Of a stretch of DNA of 64,000 nucleotides, positions 16,251 to 24,910 are shown one piece after another. The notes under the pieces were generated by a model. It was not told the origin of the DNA. It was given only the letters and a program-made list of their open reading frames with translations, and searched no databases. Origin of the DNA: Streptomyces sp. 3214.6. Lineage in GTDB: Bacteria; Actinomycetota; Actinomycetes; Streptomycetales; Streptomycetaceae. Made by a program: the position numbers and the translations under genes. The DNA is taken from the NCBI RefSeq assembly GCF_900129855.1, contig NZ_LT670819.1, positions 5,456,001 to 5,520,000 of the forward strand, given 5' to 3'. Numbering within the stretch: position 1 is the first letter of the stretch; each line of letters opens with the position of its first letter.

Positions 16251-16992
16251 GCCTGTTCCAACTCTCCAGTACGGGTGCGAGCTTCCCGAAGCCCTCGGTG
16301 AGGGCCGCCAGCGCCTCGGCGATGCGCCAGGCGGCGCGGTCGCGCGGCCCGACGGGGTTGGAGACCGCGCGGAGCTCCAGCACGGGCACACCGTGCGCGG
16401 CGGCCGCCTCGGCGACCCCGAACCCTTCCATCGCCTCCGCCAGGGCCCTCGGATGGCGTTCGCGCAGGGCGGCGGCCCGGACGGCGGTGCCGGTGACCGT
16501 GGACACGGTCAGGACTTCGCCGGTGAGGGCGCCGGTGGCGGCCGCGGACTCCCGTACGAGGGACGCGGGCGGACGGTGGGTGACGGCGCCGAAGCCCAGC
16601 TCGGTGACCGGCAGGAAGCCGTCGGCGGTCTCGGCGCCCAGGTCGGCGGCGGTGATCTCGTCGGCGAGGACCAGGGAGCCGACGGGCGCGGCGGGTGCGA
16701 AGCCGCCGGCGATGCCCGTCGAGACGACGACGGTGTAGGGGCTGCCGTGCAGGGAGGCCGCGGTGAGGGCGGCGGAGACGGAGGCGGCGGCCAGGGCCGG
16801 GCCGACTCCCGCGGCGAGCAGATCGAAGGCCGCGTCGGGACGGTCCGCGTCGGGACGGTCCGCGCCGGGACGGTGGAGCGTCACGCCGGGCAGGCGCACC
16901 TCCCGGGTGGGGTCGGTGAACGCCCGTGCCACCGCGTCCCGTTCGGCGGGGACCGCGGTGGCCACGAGGATGCGTGCGCGGGGCGTGGTCAG
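16240..16992 (-). CDS. mqnB: Futalosine hydrolase MqnB
   Basis: Releases hypoxanthine from futalosine in the menaquinone pathway. It is a nucleoside-phosphorylase-fold protein with ILVATAVPAERDAV at the N-terminus, VVVSTGIAGGFAP, and the C-terminal AMEGFGVAEAAAAHGVPVLELRAVSN. The start is uncertain: no ATG or GTG precedes the first beta strand. A CTG at 16992 overlaps the upstream stop (CTGA) and would preserve the strand, while GTG at 16965 cuts into it. A short PDADRPDA repeat lies in a loop near residue 45. Confidence 0.88.
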   Translation of the reverse strand: MTTPRARILVATAVPAERDAVARAFTDPTREVRLPGVTLHRPGADRPDADRPDAAFDLLAAGVGPALAAASVSAALTAASLHGSPYTVVVSTGIAGGFAPAAPVGSLVLADEITAADLGAETADGFLPVTELGFGAVTHRPPASLVRESAAATGALTGEVLTVSTVTGTAVRAAALRERHPRALAEAMEGFGVAEAAAAHGVPVLELRAVSNPVGPRDRAAWRIAEALAALTEGFGKLAPVLESWNRHDQ

Positions 16993-17501
16993 TCGTCCTT
17001 CTTGAGCTTGAAGGACCACAGGCCGGTCGCCGCCTGGCTGGCCTTCTTGCCGTCGCCCGCCTTGATGGTGACGAGCGTGGAGTCGCCCTGGGCGCCGTAC
17101 TGGGCGTTGAAGAAGACGCTGCCCGGGATCGTCCGGTACGTTTTGTCGCTGTCCTCGGTGAGCGGCTGGCCGTTCATGAGGATCGTCCAGCGCTTGTCGG
17201 CGACGTCGGGGTCGACGCCGAAGCGGACGGTCTCGTCCGGGTCGACGCTGATGGACTTGATGTCCTTGTCGGCGAGGCACTTGGTCAGCTCGGCGGCCTG
17301 AAGGGTGTCGCCCTCGCCGCCGCAGGTGGCCTCGGAGCTGACCGAGTCGCGGCCGACGGTGATCGTGGACAGGGGGGTCGGCTTGTCGCAGGCCGACAGG
17401 ACGAGCAGTCCGGCGGAAACGGCGCCGACGGCGGCGACGGCGCGTCGGCGTCGCACGGCGCCGAATACATCAGCGGCTCCGCCGCGGGGCAGGATGGTCA
17501 T
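16989..17501 (-). CDS. DUF2771 family lipoprotein
   Basis: A 170-aa secreted lipoprotein. The signal segment RRRRAVAAVGAVSAGLLVLSAC has a lipobox with Cys38. The mature part matches DUF2771 (VRFGVDPDVADKRWTILMNGQPL, FNAQYGAQGDSTLVTIKAG). Function is unknown. It is the first gene of the mqnB-mqnD run, sharing a 4-bp overlap with mqnB, although the link to menaquinone synthesis may be only positional. Confidence 0.88.
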   Translation of the reverse strand: MTILPRGGAADVFGAVRRRRAVAAVGAVSAGLLVLSACDKPTPLSTITVGRDSVSSEATCGGEGDTLQAAELTKCLADKDIKSISVDPDETVRFGVDPDVADKRWTILMNGQPLTEDSDKTYRTIPGSVFFNAQYGAQGDSTLVTIKAGDGKKASQAATGLWSFKLKKDD

Positions 17502-17562
17502 GGCGGAAGGCTATCGGGCACGTCCAGCCGCCTCCCTACGCGGGGTGCGGCGTGGCTGTGTG

Positions 17563-18996
17563 TTACGCCACGCGGGGCTTCGCGCCGGCCCCGTGCCGCA
17601 CCGAGGACAGCAGGCCGCGGACCGTCGCCAGCCAGCCCACGGCGACGACCGCGGCGGCCACCGACAGGCCCAGCGTGCCGTTCAGCGGCATCACGATGCC
17701 GACCGCGCCGCCGAACACCCAGCACACCTGGAGGATGGTCTCGGAGCGGGCGAACGCCGAGGTGCGCACCAGCTCCGGCACGTCGCGCTGGATGAGGGCG
17801 TCCAGGGACAGCTTGGCGAGGGCCTGCGAGAACCCGGCGACCGCCGCGAGACAGGCCACCAGGAACGCCCCGAAGAAGACGGCGGCGACGAGCACCGCGC
17901 CCAGGACGACGGCGACGACCGTCACGATGATCAGCTCCGGGGCCTTGGAGCGCAGCCACGCCCCGACCGCCGTGCCGAGCGCGTTGCCCACGCCCGCCGA
18001 CACGGCCACCATGCCCAGCGACACCGCCGCGCTCTGTCCGGTCAGCGGGTGCTCGCGCAGCAGGAACGCCAGGAAGAAGGTGAGGAACCCGGACAGCCAG
18101 CGCAGGGCCGCGTTGGCGCCCAGGGCGTGGGTGACGGCGATGCCGACCGTCCTGAGGCCCGGCCGCTTCACCGGCTTGAGGTGCGGGCCGTGCAGGTGCT
18201 GCTCGTCGGCGGCGAGCAGCGCGACGTCCTCGCCCTTGGCGGAGTCCACCTTGGGGGGCAGCGAGAACGACAGGATCGTGCCGGCCACGAAGATCACGAA
18301 GGCGCCGTAGAGGGGGTAGCGCGGCCCGAGGGCCTGCAGTCCTGCGCCGATGGGCGCGGCGATGCCGGTGGCCAGGAGGCCGCCGAGGGTGACGCGTGAG
18401 TTCGCCTTGACGAGGGAGAAGCGGGGCGGCAGCAGACGGGGCACGACGGCGCTTCTGACCACCCCGTACGCCTTGGAGGAGACGAGGACGCCGAGCGCGG
18501 CCGGGTACAGCTCGATGCTGCCGGTGGCGACCGCGCCGGACAGGACGAGCGCGAGGATCGCCCGGGCGACCATGGACCCGGCCATGGCGGCGCGCCGGCC
18601 GTGCGGGAGCCGGTCGAGGAGCGGGCCGATCACGGGGGCGAGGACGGTGAAGGGGGCCATGGTGATGGCGAGGTAGAGGGCGACGCGCCCTCGGGCCTCG
18701 TCGGTCGGCACGGAGAAGAAGACGGTGGAGGCGAGCGCGACGGTGATCATGACGTCGCCGGCGCCGTTCACGGCGTGCAGTTCGATCAGTTTGCCGAGGC
18801 CGGACTCGCCGGCGCCGTGCGCGTGGGTGGCCTTCCTGATGCCGCGGGCGGTGCCGGTGAACGGGAAGTGCAGGGCACGGCCCACCGCGCGGACGGACCC
18901 GCTCATCCGGCCCGAACCGCTCACCCGGCTCCTCCCCTTGTTCCCCTTCGTCGCACCGATCCCGGTGGCGCCCTGGGGTGTCTGCGCGGCTGCCAC
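17563..18996 (-). CDS. MFS transporter, 12-helix type
   Basis: A 477-aa major facilitator with repeated hydrophobic helices. The conserved loop after helix 2 reads GPLLDRLPHGRRAAM, corresponding to the MFS motif A position. A basic and glycine-rich N-terminal extension precedes the first helix. A hydrophilic central loop (DSAKGEDVALLAADEQHLHGPHLKPVKRP) separates the two halves. The GTG start at 18996 is the last plausible one before the intergenic region. The substrate is unknown. Confidence 0.85.
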   Translation of the reverse strand: MAAAQTPQGATGIGATKGNKGRSRVSGSGRMSGSVRAVGRALHFPFTGTARGIRKATHAHGAGESGLGKLIELHAVNGAGDVMITVALASTVFFSVPTDEARGRVALYLAITMAPFTVLAPVIGPLLDRLPHGRRAAMAGSMVARAILALVLSGAVATGSIELYPAALGVLVSSKAYGVVRSAVVPRLLPPRFSLVKANSRVTLGGLLATGIAAPIGAGLQALGPRYPLYGAFVIFVAGTILSFSLPPKVDSAKGEDVALLAADEQHLHGPHLKPVKRPGLRTVGIAVTHALGANAALRWLSGFLTFFLAFLLREHPLTGQSAAVSLGMVAVSAGVGNALGTAVGAWLRSKAPELIIVTVVAVVLGAVLVAAVFFGAFLVACLAAVAGFSQALAKLSLDALIQRDVPELVRTSAFARSETILQVCWVFGGAVGIVMPLNGTLGLSVAAAVVAVGWLATVRGLLSSVRHGAGAKPRVA

Positions 18997-19318
18997 CCCG
19001 TCATAGTGCCCCGAGAACGCGGTATGTAGTGGGGTTACCGCGCGTATGGCCGTGTGATCGGGCATTCTGGGAGCGTTCGGTGGGGGGAAACGTCCCGTCG
19101 GTGTAGGCCGAGCGTCCGGGAGCAGGTAGCGTGCGTAGCGCGCCGTGGCGATCGTTCTCGGCCGCGCGCCTCCCGGCCATCCCGCAGAATGGATGACAGC
19201 AGGTGCGCCCGAGCGCGATCGGGCGCGGACGTCGACGCGGCCCTTTGGTCCGCTCCGTCCGCACCCGCCGCCTTCAGGCAGGCGCACCGAGAGACGGCGT
19301 AGGAGAGAAGCGATACCT
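18997..19318. other. Intergenic divergent region (MFS / DUF3027)
   Basis: About 320 bp without a supported gene. It contains the divergent promoters and several GC-rich dyads such as gagcgcgatcgggcgc. An aggagag ribosome site begins 19 bp before the DUF3027 GTG. An open frame continues upstream of that GTG but is rich in Pro and Arg and looks non-coding. Confidence 0.6.
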
Positions 19319-20245
19319 GTGAGCGCAGCGACCACGCGAAGCCGCACCCCCGACCGCCTGTGCGCCGAGGCGGTCGATCTCGCCCGTGCCGCAGCCGAGG
19401 AGGCAGCCGCCCCCGGCGTGGTCGGCGAGCACGTAGGGATGCTCTCCGAGGGCGACCGTGTGGTCACCCACTTCTTCGAGTGCAAGGAGCTCGGGTACCG
19501 GGGCTGGCGCTGGGCGGCGACGGTGGCGCGGGCGTCCCGCGCGAAGATCGTCACCCTGGACGAGGTGGTTCTGCTTCCCGGTCCCGACGCGGTGCTGGCC
19601 CCCGAGTGGGTTCCGTGGAGCGAGCGGCTGCGCCCCGGCGACATGGGTCCGGGCGACCTTCTGCCCACGGACGCGGAGGACCTCCGGCTGGAGCCGGGCT
19701 TCACGGGCGTGGACGAGCCGCTGCCGAACTCGCCGGTCTCCGAGGAGATGGCCGAGCTGGTGGAGGCGGAGGACGCCGAGGTGACCGCGGCGGCGCCGGC
19801 GCAGCTGCCCGCGGCGCCGGTGCGGGGGACGATCGCGGCGGTGGCCGAGGAGCTGGGGATGCGCCGGGCGCGGGTGCTGTCCCGGTACGGCCTGCATGTC
19901 GCCGCGGACCGCTGGGAGGAGGGCTTCGGGCCCCAGACGCCCATGGCCCAGGCGGCTCCTGCGACGTGTGTGAGCTGCGGTTTCCTCACTCCCATCGGTG
20001 GCTCCCTCGGGCAGGCTTTCGGTGTCTGCGCCAATGAGTTCTCCCCGGCGGACGGCCGGGTCGTCTCCTTGGCGTACGGCTGCGGTGGTCACTCGGAGGC
20101 GGCCGTCATGCCCGCGCCGCCGCGGCCCCCCGCGCCGGTGATCGACGAGACCCGGGTGGACCCCTTCCCGCTGCGCCCGGCCCCGGACTCGGGCTCGGTG
20201 CCGGCGGTGACGGACGAGGACGCGGCGGAGCTGGGGCACTCGTAG
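19319..20245 (+). CDS. DUF3027 domain-containing protein
   Basis: A 308-aa actinobacterial protein of unknown function. The N-terminal conserved block runs through HVGMLSEGDRVVTHFFECKELGYRGWRWAATVARA and VTLDEVVLLPGPDAVLAPEWVPWSERL. The C-terminal block VSCGFLTPIGGSLGQAFGVCANEFSPADGRVVSLAYGCGGHSE has four cysteines suggesting a metal site. The GTG start at 19319 has a good ribosome site. A weakly conserved acidic Ala/Pro linker joins the two blocks. Confidence 0.88.
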   Translation: MSAATTRSRTPDRLCAEAVDLARAAAEEAAAPGVVGEHVGMLSEGDRVVTHFFECKELGYRGWRWAATVARASRAKIVTLDEVVLLPGPDAVLAPEWVPWSERLRPGDMGPGDLLPTDAEDLRLEPGFTGVDEPLPNSPVSEEMAELVEAEDAEVTAAAPAQLPAAPVRGTIAAVAEELGMRRARVLSRYGLHVAADRWEEGFGPQTPMAQAAPATCVSCGFLTPIGGSLGQAFGVCANEFSPADGRVVSLAYGCGGHSEAAVMPAPPRPPAPVIDETRVDPFPLRPAPDSGSVPAVTDEDAAELGHS

Positions 20246-20338
20246 CCCGGGCTCCGCGGTGCGCGTCAACGGCCTGGTGTGACGAAGATCTCACTCGCTG
20301 TGGGCCTTCGGGCGGGCTTCGTGACGTGCGCGGCCGTA

Positions 20339-20362
20339 TGCCGACTCCGCCGGAGTACGGCA
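20339..20362 (+). terminator. Hairpin between DUF3027 gene and the large ATPase gene
   Basis: The stretch tgccgactcc-gcc-ggagtacggca folds into a strong stem with one bulge. It is about 95 bp after the DUF3027 stop and 80 bp before the ATPase start, so it may be a terminator or a leader structure. There is no T-run. Confidence 0.45.
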
Positions 20363-20441
20363 TCAGGGCCCGGGAGTCCAGGCGGCACGGCCACTCTCCT
20401 TGAGCGGTACCTTCGTCCTCACGCCGATGAGGAGAGTGAAC

Positions 20442-23400
20442 GTGAGCAAGTTCGTGCGGCCGGCACCCGAGGGCGCGGACCCCTTCGGCACGGCCCGCCT
20501 GCGTCGCGGAGTGCTGGACGCCTGGGCCACGAGCCCCGCCCGTTTCCGGGAGGACGCCAACGCCGAGGAGGACCTCGTCCTCGGCGGGTACCGCGACAGG
20601 CTCGTCGTCGAGCTCGCGCAGAACGCCGCCGACGCCGCGGCCAGGGCCGGCGTGCCGGGGCGGCTGCGGCTCACCCTCCGGGACGGCGTCCTCGTCGCCG
20701 CCAACACGGGCGCGCCCCTGGACGCCGCCGGCGTCGAGTCCCTCGCCACCCTCCGTGCCTCCGCCAAGCGGGAGGCCCAGCAGTCGGCCGTGGCCGTCGG
20801 ACGGTTCGGCGTCGGCTTCGCCGCCGTCATCGCCGTCACCGACGAGCCCGCCGTGGTGGGCCGGCACGGCGGTGTCCGCTGGTCCCTCGCCGAGGCGCGC
20901 GAGCTGGCCCGGGACACCGCCCGGCACAGCCCCGGGCTCGGCGACGAGATCCGGCGGCGCGACGGGCATGTGCCGCTGCTCCGGCTGCCCTTCGCGGCCC
21001 AGGGCACCGCGCCCGACCCGTACGACACGGCCGTCATTCTGCCCCTGCGCGACCCGGCCGCCGCCGATCTCGCCGAACGGCTCCTCACCGCCGTCGACGA
21101 CGCCCTGCTCCTCGCCCTCCCGGGGCTTGAGGAGGTCGTGATCGAGATCGACGACCAGGCTCCGCGCACCCTGAGCCGTTTTGTCGACGGCGCCGTCACC
21201 GTCGTCGAGGACACCCGGGACGGGAGCACCCGGTGGCGGGTGGCCGCCGCGCACGGGTCCCTCGGCCCCGAGCTGCTGGCCGACCGGCCGGTGGAGGAGC
21301 GGCTGCGGCCCCACTGGTCGGTCACCTGGGCCGTGCCCGTCGACGAGGACGGGGCGCCCGTGCGGCCGCGCACCACCCCCGTCGTCCACGCGCCGACCCC
21401 CAGCGACGAGTCCCTCGGCGTGCCCGCCCTGCTCATCGCCTCCTTCCCGCTCGACACCACCCGCCGGCACGCCGCCCCGGGCCCGCTCACCGACCACCTC
21501 GTGCAGCGGGCGGCGGACGTGTACGCGGAACTCCTCGCGGGCTGGCGGCCGGTGGGCGCCGGGATCATCGACCTGGTGCCCGGCCCGCTGGGCAAGGGCG
21601 AGCTGGACGGGGCCCTTCGTCAGGCCGTCCTCGAACGGCTGCCGCGGACCGCCTTCCTGCCGCCCGCCGTCGAGCCCCCCAAGAACCGGGACGACGAGGA
21701 CGCCGAGCACGACGTCGAGCTTCCCGAAGCTCTCCGGCCCCGGGACGCCGAGGTCGTCGAGGGCGCGGGCGCCGAGACCGTGCGGGTCCTGGCCGAGGTG
21801 CTGCCGACCCTGCTTCCCGCCGGGCTGGAGCGGCGGGCGGAGCTGCGCACGCTGGGCGTGGCCCGGATCCCGCTCGCCGACGCGATCGACCGGCTGGCCG
21901 GTCTGGAGAAGGACCCGCAGTGGTGGTACCGGCTCTACGACAGCCTCGCCGGGGTCGATCCCGACCGGCTCTCGGGGCTGCCCGTGCCGCTCGCCGACCG
22001 GCGGACCACCATCGGCCCGCGCCAGGTGCTGCTGCCCCTCCCCGACGGGCCCACCCCCGACGACACCTGGGCCGCCACCTCCGCCTCCCTCGCCCGGCTC
22101 GGCCTCAAGGTCGCCCACCGGGACGCCGCGCACCCCCTCCTGGAGAAGCTCGGCGCCCTGCCCGCCACGCCCCGAGCCGTCCTGACCACCCCGCAGGTGC
22201 GGGCCGCCGTCGCCGCCTCCCTGGACGACGACGGCGGCGCCTGGGACGACCAGGACACCCCGGACGCCGAAGAACTCGCCGACCTGGTCCTCGCCCTCGT
22301 CCGGGACGCCGGCCTGGAGCCCGGCGACGAGCCCTGGCTGGGCGCCCTCGCCCTGCCCGACGAGGACGGCGAACTCGTCCCCGCCGGTGAACTCGTCCTC
22401 CCCGGCAGCCCCTTCGCCTCCGTCATCCGGGAGGACGAACTCGCCGCCGTCGACACCGAGTTGGCGGACAAATGGGGTGAACAGCCGCTCGCGGCCTGTG
22501 GCGTCCTCGCCGACTTCGCACTTGTCCGCGCCGCGGACGTCGTCCTCGACCCGGACGAACTGGAGCCCCGCGACGGCGACTTCGCCGAACCCGACGACCC
22601 CGGGCTGCTGGACGCCGTCGACGTGTGGTGCGAGGACATCCTCGACCGCTTCCCCGACTCGCCCGTACCGCCCGTCGCCACCGAACTCGTCGCCGTCCGC
22701 GACCTCGACCTCGTCGACGAGGACCGCTGGCCGCAGGCCCTCGCGCTGCTCGCCCGGCCGCCGCTGCGCGACGCCCTCACCCAGCCCGTCCGCATCCTCC
22801 TCCCGGACGGCACCCACGAGGTCGTACGGCCCTACACCGCATGGTGGCTGCGCGGAAACCCGGTGCTCGACGGCCGCCGCCCGGCCGGCCTGCTGGCCGC
22901 CGGCGGCGACCCGCTCCTGCACGGCCTGTACGACGAGGCCGACGCCACCGGGTTCGACGACGAGCAGGTCCTGCGGGCGCTGGGCGTACGGACGTCCGTG
23001 GCGGCCCTCCTCGACGAGCCCGGCGGCGCCGCCGAACTCCTCGACCGGCTCGCCGACCCCGAACGCCCCGTCACCTCCGCCCAACTGCACGGGCTCTACG
23101 GCGCGTTGGCCGAACTGGACCCCGAGCAGGTGACCCTGCCGGACGAGCTGCGGGCCGTCGTCGACGGACGGGTCGAGGTCGTGGACGCAGCCGACGCCGT
23201 CGTCGTCGACTCGCCCGACCTGCTCCCCTTCACGGAGGGCGTCCCGCTGCTCCCCGTACGCCCGTCCCGGGCGGCCGAACTCGCCGAGCTGTTCCAGGTG
23301 CGGCGACTGAGCGAGTCCGTCACGGGGGCCGTCGACTCCGAGGGCGCCGAGCACGACGTACCGGAGTCGGTGCGGGTGCTGCTCGGGCCGCTCACCCCCG

Positions 23401-23615
23401 CCACCTACGTCGAGCACGAGGAACTCGTCGTCGACGGCGTGGAGATCGACTGGCGGCTGACGGACGACGGCGTCCTGCACGCCGCCACCCTGGAGGGCGT
23501 CGCCGCGGGGCTCGCCTGGGCGGCCCGCCAGTGGCCGCGCCGCTTCGAGGTCGCGGCCCTCCTCGAGGACCCGTCACGGACGGCGGAACTGGCCCGCGAC
23601 CGCTGGTTCGACTGA
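20442..23615 (+). CDS. Large ATPase with sacsin/HSP90-like (GHKL) N-terminal domain
   Basis: A 1057-aa cytoplasmic protein. The N-terminal about 200 residues form a GHKL ATP-binding domain: the N-box is VVELAQNAADAAARAGVPG and the glycine box is AVGRFGVGFAAVIAV. Actinobacterial annotation calls this the sacsin N-terminal ATP-binding-like family. The remaining 850 residues are leucine- and acid-rich with no recognised catalytic motif. A chaperone-like or signalling role is inferred from the fold only. The GTG start is preceded by gaggagag. Confidence 0.85.
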   Translation: MSKFVRPAPEGADPFGTARLRRGVLDAWATSPARFREDANAEEDLVLGGYRDRLVVELAQNAADAAARAGVPGRLRLTLRDGVLVAANTGAPLDAAGVESLATLRASAKREAQQSAVAVGRFGVGFAAVIAVTDEPAVVGRHGGVRWSLAEARELARDTARHSPGLGDEIRRRDGHVPLLRLPFAAQGTAPDPYDTAVILPLRDPAAADLAERLLTAVDDALLLALPGLEEVVIEIDDQAPRTLSRFVDGAVTVVEDTRDGSTRWRVAAAHGSLGPELLADRPVEERLRPHWSVTWAVPVDEDGAPVRPRTTPVVHAPTPSDESLGVPALLIASFPLDTTRRHAAPGPLTDHLVQRAADVYAELLAGWRPVGAGIIDLVPGPLGKGELDGALRQAVLERLPRTAFLPPAVEPPKNRDDEDAEHDVELPEALRPRDAEVVEGAGAETVRVLAEVLPTLLPAGLERRAELRTLGVARIPLADAIDRLAGLEKDPQWWYRLYDSLAGVDPDRLSGLPVPLADRRTTIGPRQVLLPLPDGPTPDDTWAATSASLARLGLKVAHRDAAHPLLEKLGALPATPRAVLTTPQVRAAVAASLDDDGGAWDDQDTPDAEELADLVLALVRDAGLEPGDEPWLGALALPDEDGELVPAGELVLPGSPFASVIREDELAAVDTELADKWGEQPLAACGVLADFALVRAADVVLDPDELEPRDGDFAEPDDPGLLDAVDVWCEDILDRFPDSPVPPVATELVAVRDLDLVDEDRWPQALALLARPPLRDALTQPVRILLPDGTHEVVRPYTAWWLRGNPVLDGRRPAGLLAAGGDPLLHGLYDEADATGFDDEQVLRALGVRTSVAALLDEPGGAAELLDRLADPERPVTSAQLHGLYGALAELDPEQVTLPDELRAVVDGRVEVVDAADAVVVDSPDLLPFTEGVPLLPVRPSRAAELAELFQVRRLSESVTGAVDSEGAEHDVPESVRVLLGPLTPATYVEHEELVVDGVEIDWRLTDDGVLHAATLEGVAAGLAWAARQWPRRFEVAALLEDPSRTAELARDRWFD

Positions 23616-23707
23616 GGGTGTTCGACTGAGGGCTCGGGTGAAGAATTTCCCCACGAATTCCTCACGGGACGTACAACCATCCGTCCCCGTCGGCGATCTG
23701 ATGAGGT

Positions 23708-23721
23708 GAGTCAACAGACTC
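23708..23721 (+). promoter_or_regulatory. Inverted repeat gagtc-aaca-gactc (copy 1)
   Basis: Perfect 5-bp arms around aaca lie about 85 bp before the first secreted paralog. The same element occurs before the second paralog at a shorter distance, with gtacaac further upstream in both. The shared placement suggests a regulator site or a leader hairpin common to both genes. Confidence 0.5.
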
Positions 23722-23804
23722 CACCATCACTTTGGGCCCCGGATGTGACGACGAGCCGTGTGAGCGGCCACCGTCCGGGGCCCCTCTCCTCAGGGGGAAC
23801 GCAC

Positions 23805-24731
23805 ATGCGCATTCGCGCCACCGTGGTCGCCGTCACCGGCGCCGTGGCCCTGTCCGCCCTCGCCGTGCCCGCCGCGCAGGCCACCGGCAGCGGCTCGCAC
23901 AACCCCGTCGACACTCTGAAGGCCCTCCACGCGGCCGCCTCCGGCAAGAGCGCCTTCACCGGTTCGACCGCCGCCGACACCGGCAAGCCGTACGCGCTGG
24001 ACGCCAAGTTCGGCAACGTCCGCATCAACAACGGCAAGCCGATCGTCGCGAGCACCGGCGGCAAGGTCACCGCCCCGGTCACCTTCACGGTGACGCACGG
24101 CGCGGGCGTCGACGTCACCGCGGACGACACCGAGCTGGACCTGCTCATCTACCGCGGCAAGTCCGACGAGCCGGACAACTTCCTCATCGGTGACGACTGG
24201 CCGTCCTGCACCAACACCTCGGCCACGGTCGCCACCTGCAAGAGCACCATCGACATCCTCCCGGGTGAGGAGCTGGAGAACGCCGACGCCACCACGTGGA
24301 AGGCGACCGGCTACATCGTCGACTGGAACGACGTCGACCCGAACGCCGACAACATCGACTTCAGCAAGGTCGGCTACGTCGAGGCCGACTCCCTGGCCGC
24401 CACCAAGCTGCAGCGCCTGTCCAAGCTGACGGTCAACGCCGCGCCGGAGCCGGTGAAGAAGGGCCGGACCATCACCGTCACGGGCCGCCTGACCCGCGCC
24501 AACTGGGACACCGGCACGTACACCGGTTACGCCGGCGTCTACGCCCAGCTGCAGTTCCGCAAGAAGGGCGCCACCACCTACAGCACGGTGAAGTCCGTCA
24601 AGGCCACCTCCACCGGCGGTCTGGCCACCACCGTCAAGGCGGGCGTGGACGGCTACTACCGCTACTTCTTCGTCGGCACCACGACCTCCCCGGCGGCCGT
24701 CGCCGCGGGTGACTTCGTCGACGTGAAGTAG
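23805..24731 (+). CDS. Secreted protein with C-terminal Ig-like domain (paralog 1)
   Basis: A 308-aa exported protein with signal peptide MRIRATVVAVTGAVALSALAVPAAQA. The middle has a beta-rich region with two cysteines (DDWPSCTNTSATVATCKST). The last about 95 residues (from AAPEPVKKGRTITVTGRLTRANWD to AAGDFVDVK) form an immunoglobulin-like beta domain nearly repeated in the next gene. No enzymatic motif is seen. A structural or surface role is likely. The ATG was chosen from the signal peptide and from alignment with the paralog. Confidence 0.85.
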   Translation: MRIRATVVAVTGAVALSALAVPAAQATGSGSHNPVDTLKALHAAASGKSAFTGSTAADTGKPYALDAKFGNVRINNGKPIVASTGGKVTAPVTFTVTHGAGVDVTADDTELDLLIYRGKSDEPDNFLIGDDWPSCTNTSATVATCKSTIDILPGEELENADATTWKATGYIVDWNDVDPNADNIDFSKVGYVEADSLAATKLQRLSKLTVNAAPEPVKKGRTITVTGRLTRANWDTGTYTGYAGVYAQLQFRKKGATTYSTVKSVKATSTGGLATTVKAGVDGYYRYFFVGTTTSPAAVAAGDFVDVK

Positions 24732-24761
24732 GACGGGCGAACCAGCGCGGCAGCGGAACAA

Positions 24762-24806
24762 GAGCGGCCGGGCCCGGGATTCCGGGGCCGGCCGTTCGCT
24801 GCTCTT
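24762..24806 (+). terminator. Hairpin terminator after paralog 1
   Basis: Complementary GC-rich arms (agagcggccgggcccgg and ccggggccggccgttcgctgctct, with a small mismatch region) surround gatt, followed by a short T/C run. It separates the two paralogous genes into independent transcription units. Confidence 0.65.
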
Positions 24807-24864
24807 TCCCCACTTCTTACCTCACCTTGTACAACTGGCCCTGCCCGTCACGGATCTCACCTCA

Positions 24865-24880
24865 TGAGTCAACAGACTCA
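24865..24880 (+). promoter_or_regulatory. Inverted repeat tgagtc-aaca-gactca (copy 2)
   Basis: Perfect 6-bp arms with the same aaca loop as the copy upstream of paralog 1, here about 31 bp before the ATG of paralog 2. Preservation of both arms and loop between the two leaders argues for function. Confidence 0.5.
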
Positions 24881-24910
24881 GAGATCACTCCTCTCCTCTG
24901 GGGAACGCAC

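Noticed and set aside
20106..23480. A very long open frame on the minus strand opposite the large ATPase gene.
   Set aside because: It is Gly/Arg/Val-rich without any domain, and mirrors the codon bias of the plus-strand GHKL ATPase, whose motifs and ribosome site are clear. Long antisense frames are normal in GC-rich DNA.
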